A DNA stretch of 53,743 nt, taken from Myxococcales bacterium. GTDB lineage: Bacteria > Myxococcota_A > UBA796 > GCA-2862545. The position numbers were made by a program, and so were the translations under genes. Positions 7,287-17,291 of this stretch are shown here, piece after piece (within the stretch, counting starts at the first letter, position 1; every line of letters begins with the position of its first letter). The stretch is from NCBI GenBank assembly GCA_019634415.1, contig JAHQVJ010000215.1, positions 1 to 53,743 on the forward strand, written 5' to 3'. Below the pieces are notes generated by a model. It was not told where the DNA came from and made no database searches. It saw nothing but the letters and a program-made list of their open reading frames with translations.

Positions 7287-9862
7287 TGGACGCCACCGGC
7301 GCCCGCTTCTGGTCGCTGTCGGGTCCCGAGGATCTGGCGGCCAGCGAAGATCCGGACCGCGTGGCCTGGGTGCGGGGGCGTCTGCGGCTGGCCAGCCAGG
7401 CGGCCGAGCCCGTGCTCGCGGAGTCGGAGCCCCTGGCGGGCGGGCTGCGCGAGCAGGTACCGGTGGCCACCGACGACGACGGCTCCTGGACCCGGATCGA
7501 CACCGCCACTTCCGACGAGCTGGTGGCACACCACGAGGGGGTGACCGACGACGTGGTGTTCACCGATCCCACGCCCGGCGGCATCACCGGCGTGGCCATC
7601 GATCCGCTGGGCAACGTGACGGTGGCCGCGAGCGGCGCCCTGCAGGTCCGCGACAGCCGCACCTTCGGCGACGACGCCGAGAGCTGGCGCGTGGTGGACG
7701 TGCCCGCTCTGGCCCAGGATCCCACCCTGCCCTTCCAGCCCTGGCGTGTGGCGCCGCGGCCCGACGGGGGCGCCTGGGTGCTGGATCGCACCAACGGCAC
7801 CCTCACCAGCTGGACCGGCAAGATCCTGCGCAGGGCGCCCGACCGGGTGTTCGATCCCGGCGTGTTCCGACCCGATCCCGAGACGCCGGAGACGCTGCAG
7901 GTCCAGATCGCCGTGCGCGACGGCTTCGACGGCGACACCGCCGCGGGCCTCGCCACCTCTCCGCAAGGTCAGGTGGCGGTGCTCGGCCTGCGCGTGGGCG
8001 AAGAAGCGCGCATCCACCTCTTCGCTGCAGACGGCACGCTGCTGCACCGCTTCGAGCTCGCGGGCGTGTCGTTTCCCTACAGCATCGGCTTCGTGGGCGA
8101 GGACCGCATCGCGGTGCTCGCCACCGACGGCTTGGGCTCCCCCGAGGGCGCGGCGCCACTGGCCGACGCGCTGGTCTATCCCTTGTCCCACGACGACCCG
8201 CGCACGCCCCCGGTGGGAGACCGCTACCCGCTGCGCCGCCACGACGGCGACGCGCTGTGGGTGGCCTGGGACGGACGCCCCGCCTACGGCACGGCCAGCG
8301 GGCACCGCACGCTGCGAGCCCTGTCCCTGCCCCTGCGAGCCACGGAGGGCCGCGCCGCCGCCTCGCACTCCTTGGACTCGGGGCGCGCGGACACCGCGTG
8401 GCACCGGCTGCAGGTGGAGGCCATCGTGCCGCCGGGGTGCGGATTCCGCGTGCTGCTCGCCGCCTCCGACAGCGCCACGCCCCCCGAGGACCCGCGGCGC
8501 TGGCACCCCCACGACGTGGGCGTGGTGCCGCCTCTGTCCTGGCACGACCGGGTGCTCGACGCCTCCGGAGAGGCCGTGGTGTGGTCGCGCACGGGTCCCG
8601 ATCTGCAGCTGTGGCCGGTGGACGCCCCACCAGACGCCGATCCCCTCACGAGCCCGGTGCACCTGCGCGCGGGCACGGTGGAGGGTAGCACCCAGGTGGG
8701 GCACACGGCTCAGGGCACCTGGGTGCCGGTGCCCTCGGAGCTGCCGAACCATCCAGGCGTGCTCGGCTGCGAGCCCGAGGTGGACCGCGCCGGGCGCTTC
8801 GTGGCCCTGATCCAGCGCACCCGGCGTCAGAGCACCCGCTTGGTGGGGCGCCACCTGCACGTGCGGCTGGTGCTGTTCGGCACCGGACGCGCCACCCCCG
8901 AGGTCGCCATGGTGCGCGCCTGGGGGCCTCGCAGCTCGTGGGTGCGGCGCTATCTGCCCGAGCTGTACCACGAGCACCCGCAGATCGAGGGCTCCGACGA
9001 CCGCGGCGAGCCCACTCAGGCCGACTTCCTGGAGCGCTTCGTGGCGCTGTTCGAGGGCGTGATGACGCCCATCGAGGACCGGGTCACCGAGGCCTGGCAG
9101 TGGACCCACCCCACCACCACCCCCGCCGAGGCGCTGGACTGGCTGGCCAGCTGGACGGGCGTGGTGCTCGATCCCGCCCTGAGCGAGGTGGCACGCCGCA
9201 ACATGATCCGGCACGCCCCGACCCTCGCCCGCTGGCGGGGCACGCTGCGGGGCCTGCAGCTCGCCATCGAGATCGCCACCGAGGGCGGCGTGTCGCGCGG
9301 AGACGTGGTGGTGCTGGAGGACTGGCGGCTGCGCCGCACCTGGGCCACCGTGCTCGGCGCCGATCTGACCGACGACGAGGATCCGCTGCTCCTCGGTCTG
9401 TCCGTCGACACCAACAGCATCGTCGGCGACACGTTGGTGCTGGGCGAGGAGTACCGCCAGGAGTTCCTCGCCCTGTACAGCCCGGACGTGATCGACGGCG
9501 ACGCCGCGTCCACCTGGATCGAGCGGATCCGCAACCGGCGCAGCCGCCGCGTGGTGGAGCGCTTCTTCGCCGCGTCGGCCCACCGGGTGAGCGTGCTCCT
9601 GCACGACAGCCTCCCCGAGGCGCAGCGCACGCTCGTGCGCGCCCTGGTGGAGGACGGCGTGCCCGCCCATGTCGTGCCCACGGTGCGGGTGACGTCCCGC
9701 AGCTTCATCGTGGGCGTGACCGCCCTCGTCCAGGTGGACACCCGGCTGGGCGTGAGGCCGGCCCCAGAGGGCGCCGTGCTCGGCCAGACCATCATCGGCA
9801 CCGGGGATCGCGTGCAGCGGCCCGGGGGCCTGCACCCCGATCGCCAAGGAGGTGGTGCTTGA
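7286..9862 (+). CDS. gpI-like tail protein with propeller-like N-terminal half (Afp12 type)
   Basis: An 858-residue two-part protein. The first ~540 residues contain repeats like those of NHL or other beta-propellers (GGITGVAIDPLGNVTVAA, AGLATSPQGQVAVLGLRVG, FPYSIGFVGEDRIAVLATDG). From about residue 550 comes a tail protein I-type domain: SSWVRRYLPELYHEHP, ALDWLASWTGVVLDP and RWRGTLRGLQLAIEIATEGG, the hallmark of eCIS and phage tail I proteins. The tail I part should close the wedge and present the fibres. A propeller fused in front is common in bacterial eCIS, and might bind a partner or surface; that role is inferred. Start ATG overlaps the J stop; the stop overlaps a TTG start. Confidence 0.85.
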   Translation: MDATGARFWSLSGPEDLAASEDPDRVAWVRGRLRLASQAAEPVLAESEPLAGGLREQVPVATDDDGSWTRIDTATSDELVAHHEGVTDDVVFTDPTPGGITGVAIDPLGNVTVAASGALQVRDSRTFGDDAESWRVVDVPALAQDPTLPFQPWRVAPRPDGGAWVLDRTNGTLTSWTGKILRRAPDRVFDPGVFRPDPETPETLQVQIAVRDGFDGDTAAGLATSPQGQVAVLGLRVGEEARIHLFAADGTLLHRFELAGVSFPYSIGFVGEDRIAVLATDGLGSPEGAAPLADALVYPLSHDDPRTPPVGDRYPLRRHDGDALWVAWDGRPAYGTASGHRTLRALSLPLRATEGRAAASHSLDSGRADTAWHRLQVEAIVPPGCGFRVLLAASDSATPPEDPRRWHPHDVGVVPPLSWHDRVLDASGEAVVWSRTGPDLQLWPVDAPPDADPLTSPVHLRAGTVEGSTQVGHTAQGTWVPVPSELPNHPGVLGCEPEVDRAGRFVALIQRTRRQSTRLVGRHLHVRLVLFGTGRATPEVAMVRAWGPRSSWVRRYLPELYHEHPQIEGSDDRGEPTQADFLERFVALFEGVMTPIEDRVTEAWQWTHPTTTPAEALDWLASWTGVVLDPALSEVARRNMIRHAPTLARWRGTLRGLQLAIEIATEGGVSRGDVVVLEDWRLRRTWATVLGADLTDDEDPLLLGLSVDTNSIVGDTLVLGEEYRQEFLALYSPDVIDGDAASTWIERIRNRRSRRVVERFFAASAHRVSVLLHDSLPEAQRTLVRALVEDGVPAHVVPTVRVTSRSFIVGVTALVQVDTRLGVRPAPEGAVLGQTIIGTGDRVQRPGGLHPDRQGGGA

Positions 9863-10722
9863 CCATCCACGACGACGCCTTCACCACCCGAGAGCTGCCG
9901 GATCGCCTGTTCTATGCCGCCGGGGTCTTCCTCGACGCCGAGGACATGGCGGCGGAGCAGACCTACCACCGTGGCCGACTGTCTCGCGCCCTGGCCTACC
10001 TGCACGGCTCGGGCACCGCCGCAGGACTCCGCGTGCTCTGGGACGCCGACAGCACCGAGCTTCGCGTGGAAGCCGGCCTGGCGGTGGACCGCATCGGGCG
10101 CTTGGTGGAGGTGCCCAGACAGGCCTGCGTGCGCCTGGCGGACTGGCTCGACCAGCAGCGTCAGGAGGCGGCAGCCACACCCGGCGGCGTCTCCCACCCC
10201 CTGCAGCAGGCGGTCACGCCCGCCGGGACCGAGCTCGTCGTGGACGTCTTCGTGCGGTTCGTGGTGTGCGAGCGCGGCCGCACCCCGGCCTTCGCCACGG
10301 GTCCCTACGACGCCATCGACGCCAGCCAGCCCCACCGGCTGCGCGACAGCTACGAGCTCACCCTCGAGCTGCGCGGCCACGACGCCACGCTGCCCGTCAA
10401 CCCGTTCCCCGAGCGCACCACCCAGACCATCGACACCTACCTGTCGGATCTGCGCACCTTCGTGCTCGACAATGCCTGGGTGCACGGCACGGAGTGGGCC
10501 GAGGGCCAGCTCCCCGCGGATCCAGGCACCGTGGGCGTCGACGACACCACCTCGGTGTTCCTGGCCCGCGTGAGCCTTCCCGTCACCCTCGACGGCGACA
10601 GCCTGCCGGTGTGGAACCAGACGGCAGGGGTGCTCGACGCCCCCACCATCGACAACGACTCCCGCAGCTTCGTCTACAGCGCCCAAGCGCTGTACCGCCT
10701 CTTCGAAGCCCTGATCCCGTGA
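9859..10722 (+). CDS. eCIS wedge/fibre-associated protein, shortest of three paralogues
   Basis: A 287-residue protein. The start is taken as TTG at 9859, which overlaps the previous stop and has a strong ribosome site (aaggaggtgg, 9846-9855) in front; no ATG or GTG in this frame fits better. The N-terminal ~100 residues contain RLFYAAGVFLDAEDMAAEQ, then YLHGSGTAAGLRV and VEAGLAVDRIGRLVEVP. The same sequence plan recurs at the start of the next two genes, so the three share one domain. Proteins with this domain are known to me from phage-tail-like loci, usually near the gpI gene. Function is not established; a wedge-to-fibre adaptor is a reasonable inference from the position. Confidence 0.8.
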   Translation: MTIHDDAFTTRELPDRLFYAAGVFLDAEDMAAEQTYHRGRLSRALAYLHGSGTAAGLRVLWDADSTELRVEAGLAVDRIGRLVEVPRQACVRLADWLDQQRQEAAATPGGVSHPLQQAVTPAGTELVVDVFVRFVVCERGRTPAFATGPYDAIDASQPHRLRDSYELTLELRGHDATLPVNPFPERTTQTIDTYLSDLRTFVLDNAWVHGTEWAEGQLPADPGTVGVDDTTSVFLARVSLPVTLDGDSLPVWNQTAGVLDAPTIDNDSRSFVYSAQALYRLFEALIP

Positions 10723-10735
10723 TCGTGGAGAGACC

Positions 10736-12136
10736 ATGACCGAGCTTCCCTCCCTGGAGGGCCCCACGCGCTCCTTCGTGGCCGACGACGAGCGCACCGC
10801 ACTCGAGGCTGCCGGCGGCCTCGTGCTGGACGCCCGCCGCACCCGCCCGCGCTACTTCGACGGCCGCTTCCTCGCCGCACGCGACCTCACCGCCGACCAG
10901 CTCTACGTGTCCACCAGACAGGCCGATCTGGCGCGCGCCATCGGCTCGGGGGTGGTGGAGGGCCTGGAGGTGACACCGGGCACCACGGCCACCGAGGTGC
11001 AGATCGCCGCGGGCTACGGGCTCACGCCGTCGGGGGAGGCCACGGTGGTCCCCGACGCGCTGTCGGTGGACCTGTACGCGCTGCAGCAGAGCGAGCTTCT
11101 GGACGGGCAGATCGGCCTGCGCGAGGCGGAGAAGACCGCCCTGGCCCGCTCCCGACGAGGCGCCTTCGTGGTGGCCCTGCGCCCCATCGCCTTCACCGCC
11201 AACCCCCGACGCGGCTACCCCACCGACATCGATGGGGAGCGGCGCACCGAGGATCACGACATCATCGAGGCCACCGCCGTCACCCTGGTGCCGTGGCCCA
11301 CGTCGTGGCCCGGTGGGCCGAGTGCCACCCGCGGCAAGCTGGCGCGCGAGATCTTCGTGGCTCAGCAGGGCCGCGGCCTGGCTGCCGATCTGGTGCCCTT
11401 GGCCATGGTGTACCTCGACGGGGTCAGCGTCAGCTGGATCGACATGGCGCTGGTGCGCCGCGCCGTGGGCGCGGATCGACCCGATCCCATCGGCCTGGGC
11501 GTGGTGAACCGCGCGGTGCGGGCGGCCCACGTGCGCCAGTACACCGCCCACCTCACCGAGATGCTGGCCAGCGGCATCTCCCCCACCGCCGAGAGCTTCG
11601 ACGCCCTGCCGCCCGTGGGCCCGATCCCCATCGACGCCGTGGACGGCACCACCCTGACCCAGCGGTTCTTCCCGGCCGAGATGGACATCGATCTGTCGTT
11701 CGTGCCCGAGGACGAGCTGCCGGCGCTCCTCGAGGAGGGGCTGTCGCAGCCCGCCATCGATCTGGCCGCTGGCTCCGATCTGCTGACGGGCACGTCGGTG
11801 GTGGTGCTGGTGCCCGTGCAGCGGGGACTGTTCCGACGCTTCAAGTCCACGCTGGGCACGGTGCGCCGGCCGCTGACGCGCCGTGTGGGGCGGCTGCCGG
11901 TGGTGCGCACGCCACTCCTCGCCCTGAGCCGCCTGCGGCTTCCGTCGGTGGCCGCCACCGTGCAGGACCAGACCCCGCCCACCGGCGAGACGGCCCCGTG
12001 GACCGCGCTGTTCGGTCAAGCCACGGCCGCGCTCGGCACCCAGGGCACCTTGTGGTTCGCGCGTCGCCGCAACCTGAATCACCGCATCGAGGTCACGGGC
12101 AACGTCGTCGACATCGACGTGTCCTCGGGAGTTTGA
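10736..12136 (+). CDS. eCIS wedge/fibre-associated protein, second paralogue
   Basis: A 466-residue protein whose residues ~38-125 repeat the plan of the preceding protein in its most typical form: RPRYFDGRFLAARDLTADQ, GSGVVEGLEV, and IAAGYGLTPSGEATVV. After this domain come a mixed region and a basic segment around residues 360-400 (GLFRRFKSTLGTVRRPLTRR), then a short C-terminal strand pair. A purine-rich gtggagag precedes the ATG. It lies 13 bases after the first paralogue and one base before the third, so all three are co-translated. Likely a baseplate accessory; no catalytic residues seen. Confidence 0.8.
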   Translation: MTELPSLEGPTRSFVADDERTALEAAGGLVLDARRTRPRYFDGRFLAARDLTADQLYVSTRQADLARAIGSGVVEGLEVTPGTTATEVQIAAGYGLTPSGEATVVPDALSVDLYALQQSELLDGQIGLREAEKTALARSRRGAFVVALRPIAFTANPRRGYPTDIDGERRTEDHDIIEATAVTLVPWPTSWPGGPSATRGKLAREIFVAQQGRGLAADLVPLAMVYLDGVSVSWIDMALVRRAVGADRPDPIGLGVVNRAVRAAHVRQYTAHLTEMLASGISPTAESFDALPPVGPIPIDAVDGTTLTQRFFPAEMDIDLSFVPEDELPALLEEGLSQPAIDLAAGSDLLTGTSVVVLVPVQRGLFRRFKSTLGTVRRPLTRRVGRLPVVRTPLLALSRLRLPSVAATVQDQTPPTGETAPWTALFGQATAALGTQGTLWFARRRNLNHRIEVTGNVVDIDVSSGV

Positions 12137-12137
12137 G

Positions 12138-15100
12138 ATGACCTTCACGTCGATCGACGATCCGCTCGCCGGAGAGCGCTCCGTCCAGATCGTGCCCACG
12201 CCCGCTCCGCTGGTGCAGCATCCGTGGGTGAAGACCCGCTTCGTGACGGGGCGAACGGTGAGCGACCGGGCGCTGGCGGCGGAGCAGACCCACCGCATGG
12301 GGCTGGCGACGCTGGCCGCTCAAGCCCTCGATCCGGGCATCGTGCACGGGCTGCAGGCCACGGCCACTCAGGTCAGCGAGGGAGCGGTCGCCGTGCAGGT
12401 GGCCTCTGGGTACGGCCTGGTGGCCACGGGCGAGGACGTGGTGGTGTCGAGTGCGGTCACCCTCGACGGCATGGCCCTGCCCGTCAGTCACCAGAACGCC
12501 CTCGACGGCTCCTGGGCACCCGACGAGCACCCCGATCTGGCCAGCGTGCTGGCGAACGCCACCCCCGTGCAGGCCGGCGGCCCCCTGGTCTTCGTGCTGG
12601 TGGCCGGACCCGCCTACGTCGACGATCTCGGCGCGCTGGGCGAGCCCACCGATCCCTGCGAGCGAGACCCCGACGCCGAGCCCTTCTCGGACTGGCGCTA
12701 CGTGGACGGCGCCGCGCTGACCTGGATGCCCCTCGCGCAGTGGGTGTCGCCCGCGGAGGCGTTGGGGATCTTCGTCTTCCCCGAAGACGTGAGCCCGCTG
12801 CAGTGGTGGAGCCGGGTGATTGCCGGCGAGACCCTGCCCTCGGAGCTCGTGCGCAACCGCCTCGCCCACGAGCTGTTCGAGCTGGAGCGCCGGAACACGA
12901 AGCGGCCGAGCTGGGAGCGCGAGGGGGTGGCCCTGGGCCTGGCGGCCTTCGACAACGCCATCGCCCCCCCGTCGCTGCTGTTCTTCGACGGGCCGGTGGT
13001 GCGCCGTCAGGGTGGCCGTCGAGTGGGCGGACACCAAGGCATCGGCAACACCCGCGGCCGACAGCCGATGTGGCAGGCGCGAGTGGACCAGATGCAGGAG
13101 CAGCTGGCAGCCCTCGCGCTGACCACCACGAGCGATCTGGCCACGTTCCTGGACTGGCTGCCTCCCTGCGGCGTGCTGCCCATCGAGCTGTTCGATCTGG
13201 CCGCCCGCACCACCCAGGCGCTGCCCTCCACGTGGGGCATCAACATGGCGCCGGTGCCCATCGACCAGGTGGAGGTGCCGTACCGCGAGGCCATCTCGCT
13301 GGCTCCCTTCAACATGCAGGAGGGCCCCAACAGCGGCGACGAGATCAAGGTGCTGGTGCCCGTGGCGCCTGAGCACTGGGATCCGGGTCTGCTGCAGACG
13401 GCAGCGGTGGCCGAGGACTTCTGGACGGCGCTGCGGAGCGCCGAGAGCCGCGTGCGGCTGCACCAGTGGTCCATCGCCGAGGTGCAGGGCAAGATCGACG
13501 CGCTGTATCGGTCCATCGGGGGGCCCGAGGCGGTGCCCGATCGCGAGACGGACGACAGCGACGAGGGTGTGACCCGCACCATCGCCAGCTCCGTGCTGTG
13601 GTCCAACGACCCAGCCATGCAGGAGATCGCGGCCGCGGCCGCTGCGGGGGGCTTTCCGGATCTGCTGGCGCTGAACAGCTTCTTCTCGGCGATGGTGGGT
13701 GCCGGCGTGGGGTTCGGCGCGTCCCTCGCCACGGCCTTCGAGAAGGTGCGCAAATCCTGGCTCGAGGGCTCGGCAGGGCCGGAGGTGGTGGCCATCGGCG
13801 CAGACGGCCCCGTGATGGTGGCCAAGGGCGCGGCCAGCAGCTTCTCTGGGCCCGGATTCGAGCTGCAGGGCGGCTGGACCCATGCCGTGGTGGCCCCCGA
13901 CGATCCGTTCCCCGTCACCGCCCAGGACACCTTCGTCTACGTGGTGGTGGGCGAGGCCGACACCGAGGCCATCGACCGGGCCGTCGCCATCGCGGGCACC
14001 CGACCGCTGGTGGTGCTGGTGGACTCGTTGACCGACGCCGCACGAGAGGAGCTCGACTGGCGCTACGTGCGCGGCGAGTCCATCCCCGTGGTGTGCCAGG
14101 TGCCCCTGGACCCGGTGGACGACGCGTGGCGGGTGGACCACCTGCGAACCCTGCTCACCCTCAAGGACACCGAGCCCAACGAGCTCGTGTCCTCGGAGCT
14201 CATCCGCATGGTGGCGGCCACGTCGCAGCGGGTGGTGTTCATCAACGTGCGGCTGGAGAGCACCATCATCGGCCCCATCGCCGATGCGCTGCAAAAGGAG
14301 CTCGACGTCGCCAAGGATCCGGTGCTCCGCGAGCAGCTCACCGAGGCGATCCGGATGCACAGCGCCCTGGCCGCGGTGGAGCTCGTGGACGACGTGGTCC
14401 GCGACGATGGCTCCCGCGAGCCCGAGATCGCGGCCTACGCCGCCAGCGTGTACGACAGCATCCGCCAGGAGCTACAGAGCTTCGCGCGCGGTGGGAGCCC
14501 CAACGAGCTGCTGCAGGGCGCCACCGCGGAGCCCACCTTCAGCACCGTGCCCACCAGCGACCAGGGCCTCACCTCGCAGCTGGTGCTGGACCTGGCCGAT
14601 CGGCTGTCGCAGCTGACGTCTCCGAGCTTCGGAGGCACGGACGTGGAGGTGCTCACCGCCGAGGAGCTGGACCTGCTCGTGGGCCGCGCGGGCGCGGCCG
14701 GCGTGGGCGTGGGCGGGTTCGCCGAGCTCATGGACGAGAAGGCGCGGCGCGCCGACGACGCCATCGACTTCGCGTTCATCCGTGTGCAGACGGCCATCTT
14801 CCGCCTGCGCCAGCACATGACGGGCCGCGAGAAGGCCACGCGGATGGCCTCGTCGCCGGTGCTGGCCCAGATCGCCGACACCATCCAGGCAGACACGTCT
14901 CCCACGCAGCTGGGGCTGTTCTTCAGCCAGCTGGCCACGGTGGATCCCATCGACCCGCAGGGGGGACCCAGCACCGCGCCCATCGACCCCACGGGAGGTG
15001 GGGGAACGGGCTCGGGTGGAACGGGCGGACCCATCGTGGTGCCCGATCTCGACATCGGCATCGGCAACCCGACCACCGGGGGTGGACGCCTCGATCTGTC

Positions 15101-17291
15101 GGCGTCGGGGCCCACCAAGTACGCGCTGGTGGACCTCACGGAGGAGAAGCGCTTCGAGACGCTGGGGGGCATCGACCCCGAGGATCCGCTGGTGGACTGG
15201 ACCACCACCGCAGACGGCACGCTGACCTTCGGCGACTGGGGCGGCGGCGAGTACGACGCCCCCGGCGTGACGGTGCCCCCGCCGACGGGAGACTCCGGCT
15301 ACCGCGGAGGCGCGGGCGCCACGGGCACGGGCCTCGCCCAGGCGAGCACGGGGCAGGCCCAGGCCTTCTCTGGCTCCTACAACCTGCTCACGCCGCTGTA
15401 CCTGTCGTCCAGCACGGCCTCGGTCTCCACCACCTTCAGCGTGAACCGCGTGGTGGAGGCGACGAACTTCGTGAAGTCCGCACGACCCGACGACTTCGTC
15501 GTGCGAAGCACGGGAATTGCTCAGCGCGTGGAGGAGTCGTCGTCGCAGGAGCTGGTGCGCGAGGCCTACCAGCTGCGCGCGTCGGTCACCCAGCTGCTGC
15601 TGCAGCTCGAGATCCTGCAGATCAAGCGCGGTGACGCAGCGGAGCTGCGACCCCTGACCTTCCCCTTGCTGCTGCAGCTCTTCGACAGCAAGGGCGACGT
15701 GATCGGCTCGGAGATCCGTTGGGTGGGCCTCACCGATCCGAGCACCAACGGCACCTTCGCGGAGGAGATCCTGTCGGGCGTGCACGATCCGAAGTCGGAC
15801 GACCCCGACCAGGCCAAGGTGTTCTCGGATGCGATCCGCACGCTCGAGTCGGTGCACGGCATGCTGCGGGTGGTGGAGACGCAGGTCCGGCTGGTGCGCG
15901 AGGCCGTGGAGTCCGCGCGTCGGGCGCGAGCGCTGATCGTGCGACTGATCCAGCAGGCGGAGCAGCACGAGCAGGGGCTGCTGGAGTCCCTGGACGAGGC
16001 GCGCCACGACTGGATGGCCACCCGTGCGCTACTCGCCGAAGAGCAGGAGCGCATGGACGAGATCAACGCGCGCCGTGCCCAGGTGCTCGCCGAGGCCGCT
16101 CCCTTCGTGGTGTTCCACCGCGTGCGCGAGGTGGATCTGGCCGACCAGATGCCGGTGCACGACCTGGTGCCGGAGTTCGACGTGGACCCGGTGGTGGAGG
16201 CGCTGCGCCACCCCGCCCCACCCACGCCGCAGGAGCTCGACGACGCAGTGGAGCTGTGGCGAGACGCGCCGGCCCGCTGGCTGTCGCGCCTGGACCGGTA
16301 TCTCGACCGCATCAACCGCCGCCGGCCCCTGCTGCGGGTGCTGCAGTACACCCAGCAGCGCGCCACGGCCCAGCTGCTGGCCCCCGTCCAGTCCGTGCAG
16401 AACCTGGCGCAGCTGCGTGGCATGGCCGCGGTGACCGGGCTCACCCTCACGCGCCAGTCGCGCCTGTACACCCATCGGCAGGTGGCGGCGAACCTGGCGG
16501 TGACGGGGCTCGGCCGGCTCACCTGGCGGCAGGCGCAGGTGCAGGCACGCCAGGCGCTGTCGGTGGGTGATCTGGCCGACTCCACCGACGTGCCGGCCTT
16601 CGTGTCGCGCTGGGCGAGCCAGGAGCTCGATCACATCCACGTGGTGCTGGCGAACCTGTACCGCGAGATGTCGCTGGTGGAGCCCTCGCTGCGCGCCCGG
16701 TGGGTGCTGCGCATCAGCCAGTTCGACCGACCCCTCCCCCTCGACGACCTGTCGGTGCTCCCGGGCTGGGAGCAGGTGGGACAAGGGGCCACGGCGCGGC
16801 CGGATCCGTTCCGAAAGCGGGAGCTGCAGGCACTGGTGGACTGGCTCTTCGGCAGGATCAGCTCCGACGAGGAGGAAGCCCGCGAGCTGATGAACGACCT
16901 GGTGCGCATCGCGATCCTGCTGGCGAGCCATGCGCCCGTGGGCCGCCTGATCGCGGGCCACGTGGAGGCGCCGGCGCCGGTGGAGACGGGCTCGCGCTTC
17001 GCGGTGGCCATCGACTCGCGCCACGTGCGCGTGGGCATGTCGGCGCTGGTGCTGGCCAACGGCGTGGTACGCGCCCGGGCCGTGGTGGACGATCTAGGCG
17101 AGAACCAGGTTCTGGCGCGGATCGTGTCGGCCACCCAGCCGGGTGTGGTGCTGCAGACCACCGACACGGTGCGCTTCGTGGACGCAGACGACACGCTGAT
17201 CCCCCAGGGGGAGGCCGCGGTGTCGGCGGCTGAGCAGCCGCTGGTGGCGCTGGTGGATCCGCCGGCCCTGCGCGGCTGGTTCGCCCGGTGA
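12138..17291 (+). CDS. Giant eCIS wedge/fibre-type protein (1717 aa), third paralogue
   Basis: A 1717-residue protein. Residues ~30-110 carry a drifted version of the shared domain (TRFVTGRTVSDRALAAEQ, IVHGLQATATQV, VASGYGLVATGEDVVV). The long body is mixed alpha/beta. A flexible Gly/Thr linker (GGGGTGSGGTGG) lies near residue 955, a strand-rich part follows with LYLSSSTASVSTTFSVNRVV, then a coiled-coil-like stretch around residues 1265-1320 (LIQQAEQHEQGLLESLDEAR) and more helices. The C-terminus returns to strands (FAVAIDSRHVRVGMSALVLA). No enzyme motif was seen. Length and modular build suggest a long structural element, for example a cage, spoke or receptor-binding fibre around the baseplate; this is inference. 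It ends with a four-base overlap with the tape-measure-type gene. Confidence 0.78.
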   Translation: MTFTSIDDPLAGERSVQIVPTPAPLVQHPWVKTRFVTGRTVSDRALAAEQTHRMGLATLAAQALDPGIVHGLQATATQVSEGAVAVQVASGYGLVATGEDVVVSSAVTLDGMALPVSHQNALDGSWAPDEHPDLASVLANATPVQAGGPLVFVLVAGPAYVDDLGALGEPTDPCERDPDAEPFSDWRYVDGAALTWMPLAQWVSPAEALGIFVFPEDVSPLQWWSRVIAGETLPSELVRNRLAHELFELERRNTKRPSWEREGVALGLAAFDNAIAPPSLLFFDGPVVRRQGGRRVGGHQGIGNTRGRQPMWQARVDQMQEQLAALALTTTSDLATFLDWLPPCGVLPIELFDLAARTTQALPSTWGINMAPVPIDQVEVPYREAISLAPFNMQEGPNSGDEIKVLVPVAPEHWDPGLLQTAAVAEDFWTALRSAESRVRLHQWSIAEVQGKIDALYRSIGGPEAVPDRETDDSDEGVTRTIASSVLWSNDPAMQEIAAAAAAGGFPDLLALNSFFSAMVGAGVGFGASLATAFEKVRKSWLEGSAGPEVVAIGADGPVMVAKGAASSFSGPGFELQGGWTHAVVAPDDPFPVTAQDTFVYVVVGEADTEAIDRAVAIAGTRPLVVLVDSLTDAAREELDWRYVRGESIPVVCQVPLDPVDDAWRVDHLRTLLTLKDTEPNELVSSELIRMVAATSQRVVFINVRLESTIIGPIADALQKELDVAKDPVLREQLTEAIRMHSALAAVELVDDVVRDDGSREPEIAAYAASVYDSIRQELQSFARGGSPNELLQGATAEPTFSTVPTSDQGLTSQLVLDLADRLSQLTSPSFGGTDVEVLTAEELDLLVGRAGAAGVGVGGFAELMDEKARRADDAIDFAFIRVQTAIFRLRQHMTGREKATRMASSPVLAQIADTIQADTSPTQLGLFFSQLATVDPIDPQGGPSTAPIDPTGGGGTGSGGTGGPIVVPDLDIGIGNPTTGGGRLDLSASGPTKYALVDLTEEKRFETLGGIDPEDPLVDWTTTADGTLTFGDWGGGEYDAPGVTVPPPTGDSGYRGGAGATGTGLAQASTGQAQAFSGSYNLLTPLYLSSSTASVSTTFSVNRVVEATNFVKSARPDDFVVRSTGIAQRVEESSSQELVREAYQLRASVTQLLLQLEILQIKRGDAAELRPLTFPLLLQLFDSKGDVIGSEIRWVGLTDPSTNGTFAEEILSGVHDPKSDDPDQAKVFSDAIRTLESVHGMLRVVETQVRLVREAVESARRARALIVRLIQQAEQHEQGLLESLDEARHDWMATRALLAEEQERMDEINARRAQVLAEAAPFVVFHRVREVDLADQMPVHDLVPEFDVDPVVEALRHPAPPTPQELDDAVELWRDAPARWLSRLDRYLDRINRRRPLLRVLQYTQQRATAQLLAPVQSVQNLAQLRGMAAVTGLTLTRQSRLYTHRQVAANLAVTGLGRLTWRQAQVQARQALSVGDLADSTDVPAFVSRWASQELDHIHVVLANLYREMSLVEPSLRARWVLRISQFDRPLPLDDLSVLPGWEQVGQGATARPDPFRKRELQALVDWLFGRISSDEEEARELMNDLVRIAILLASHAPVGRLIAGHVEAPAPVETGSRFAVAIDSRHVRVGMSALVLANGVVRARAVVDDLGENQVLARIVSATQPGVVLQTTDTVRFVDADDTLIPQGEAAVSAAEQPLVALVDPPALRGWFAR

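Noticed and set aside
6884..9847. Very long open frame on the minus strand
   Set aside because: It is antisense to the gpJ- and gpI-like genes, is His/Gly/Arg-rich with no motif, and is the expected shadow of high-GC coding sequence.
12093..14360. 755-codon open frame on the minus strand
   Set aside because: Lies wholly inside the giant wedge/fibre-type gene, has shadow-like His/Gly/Arg composition and no ribosome site.
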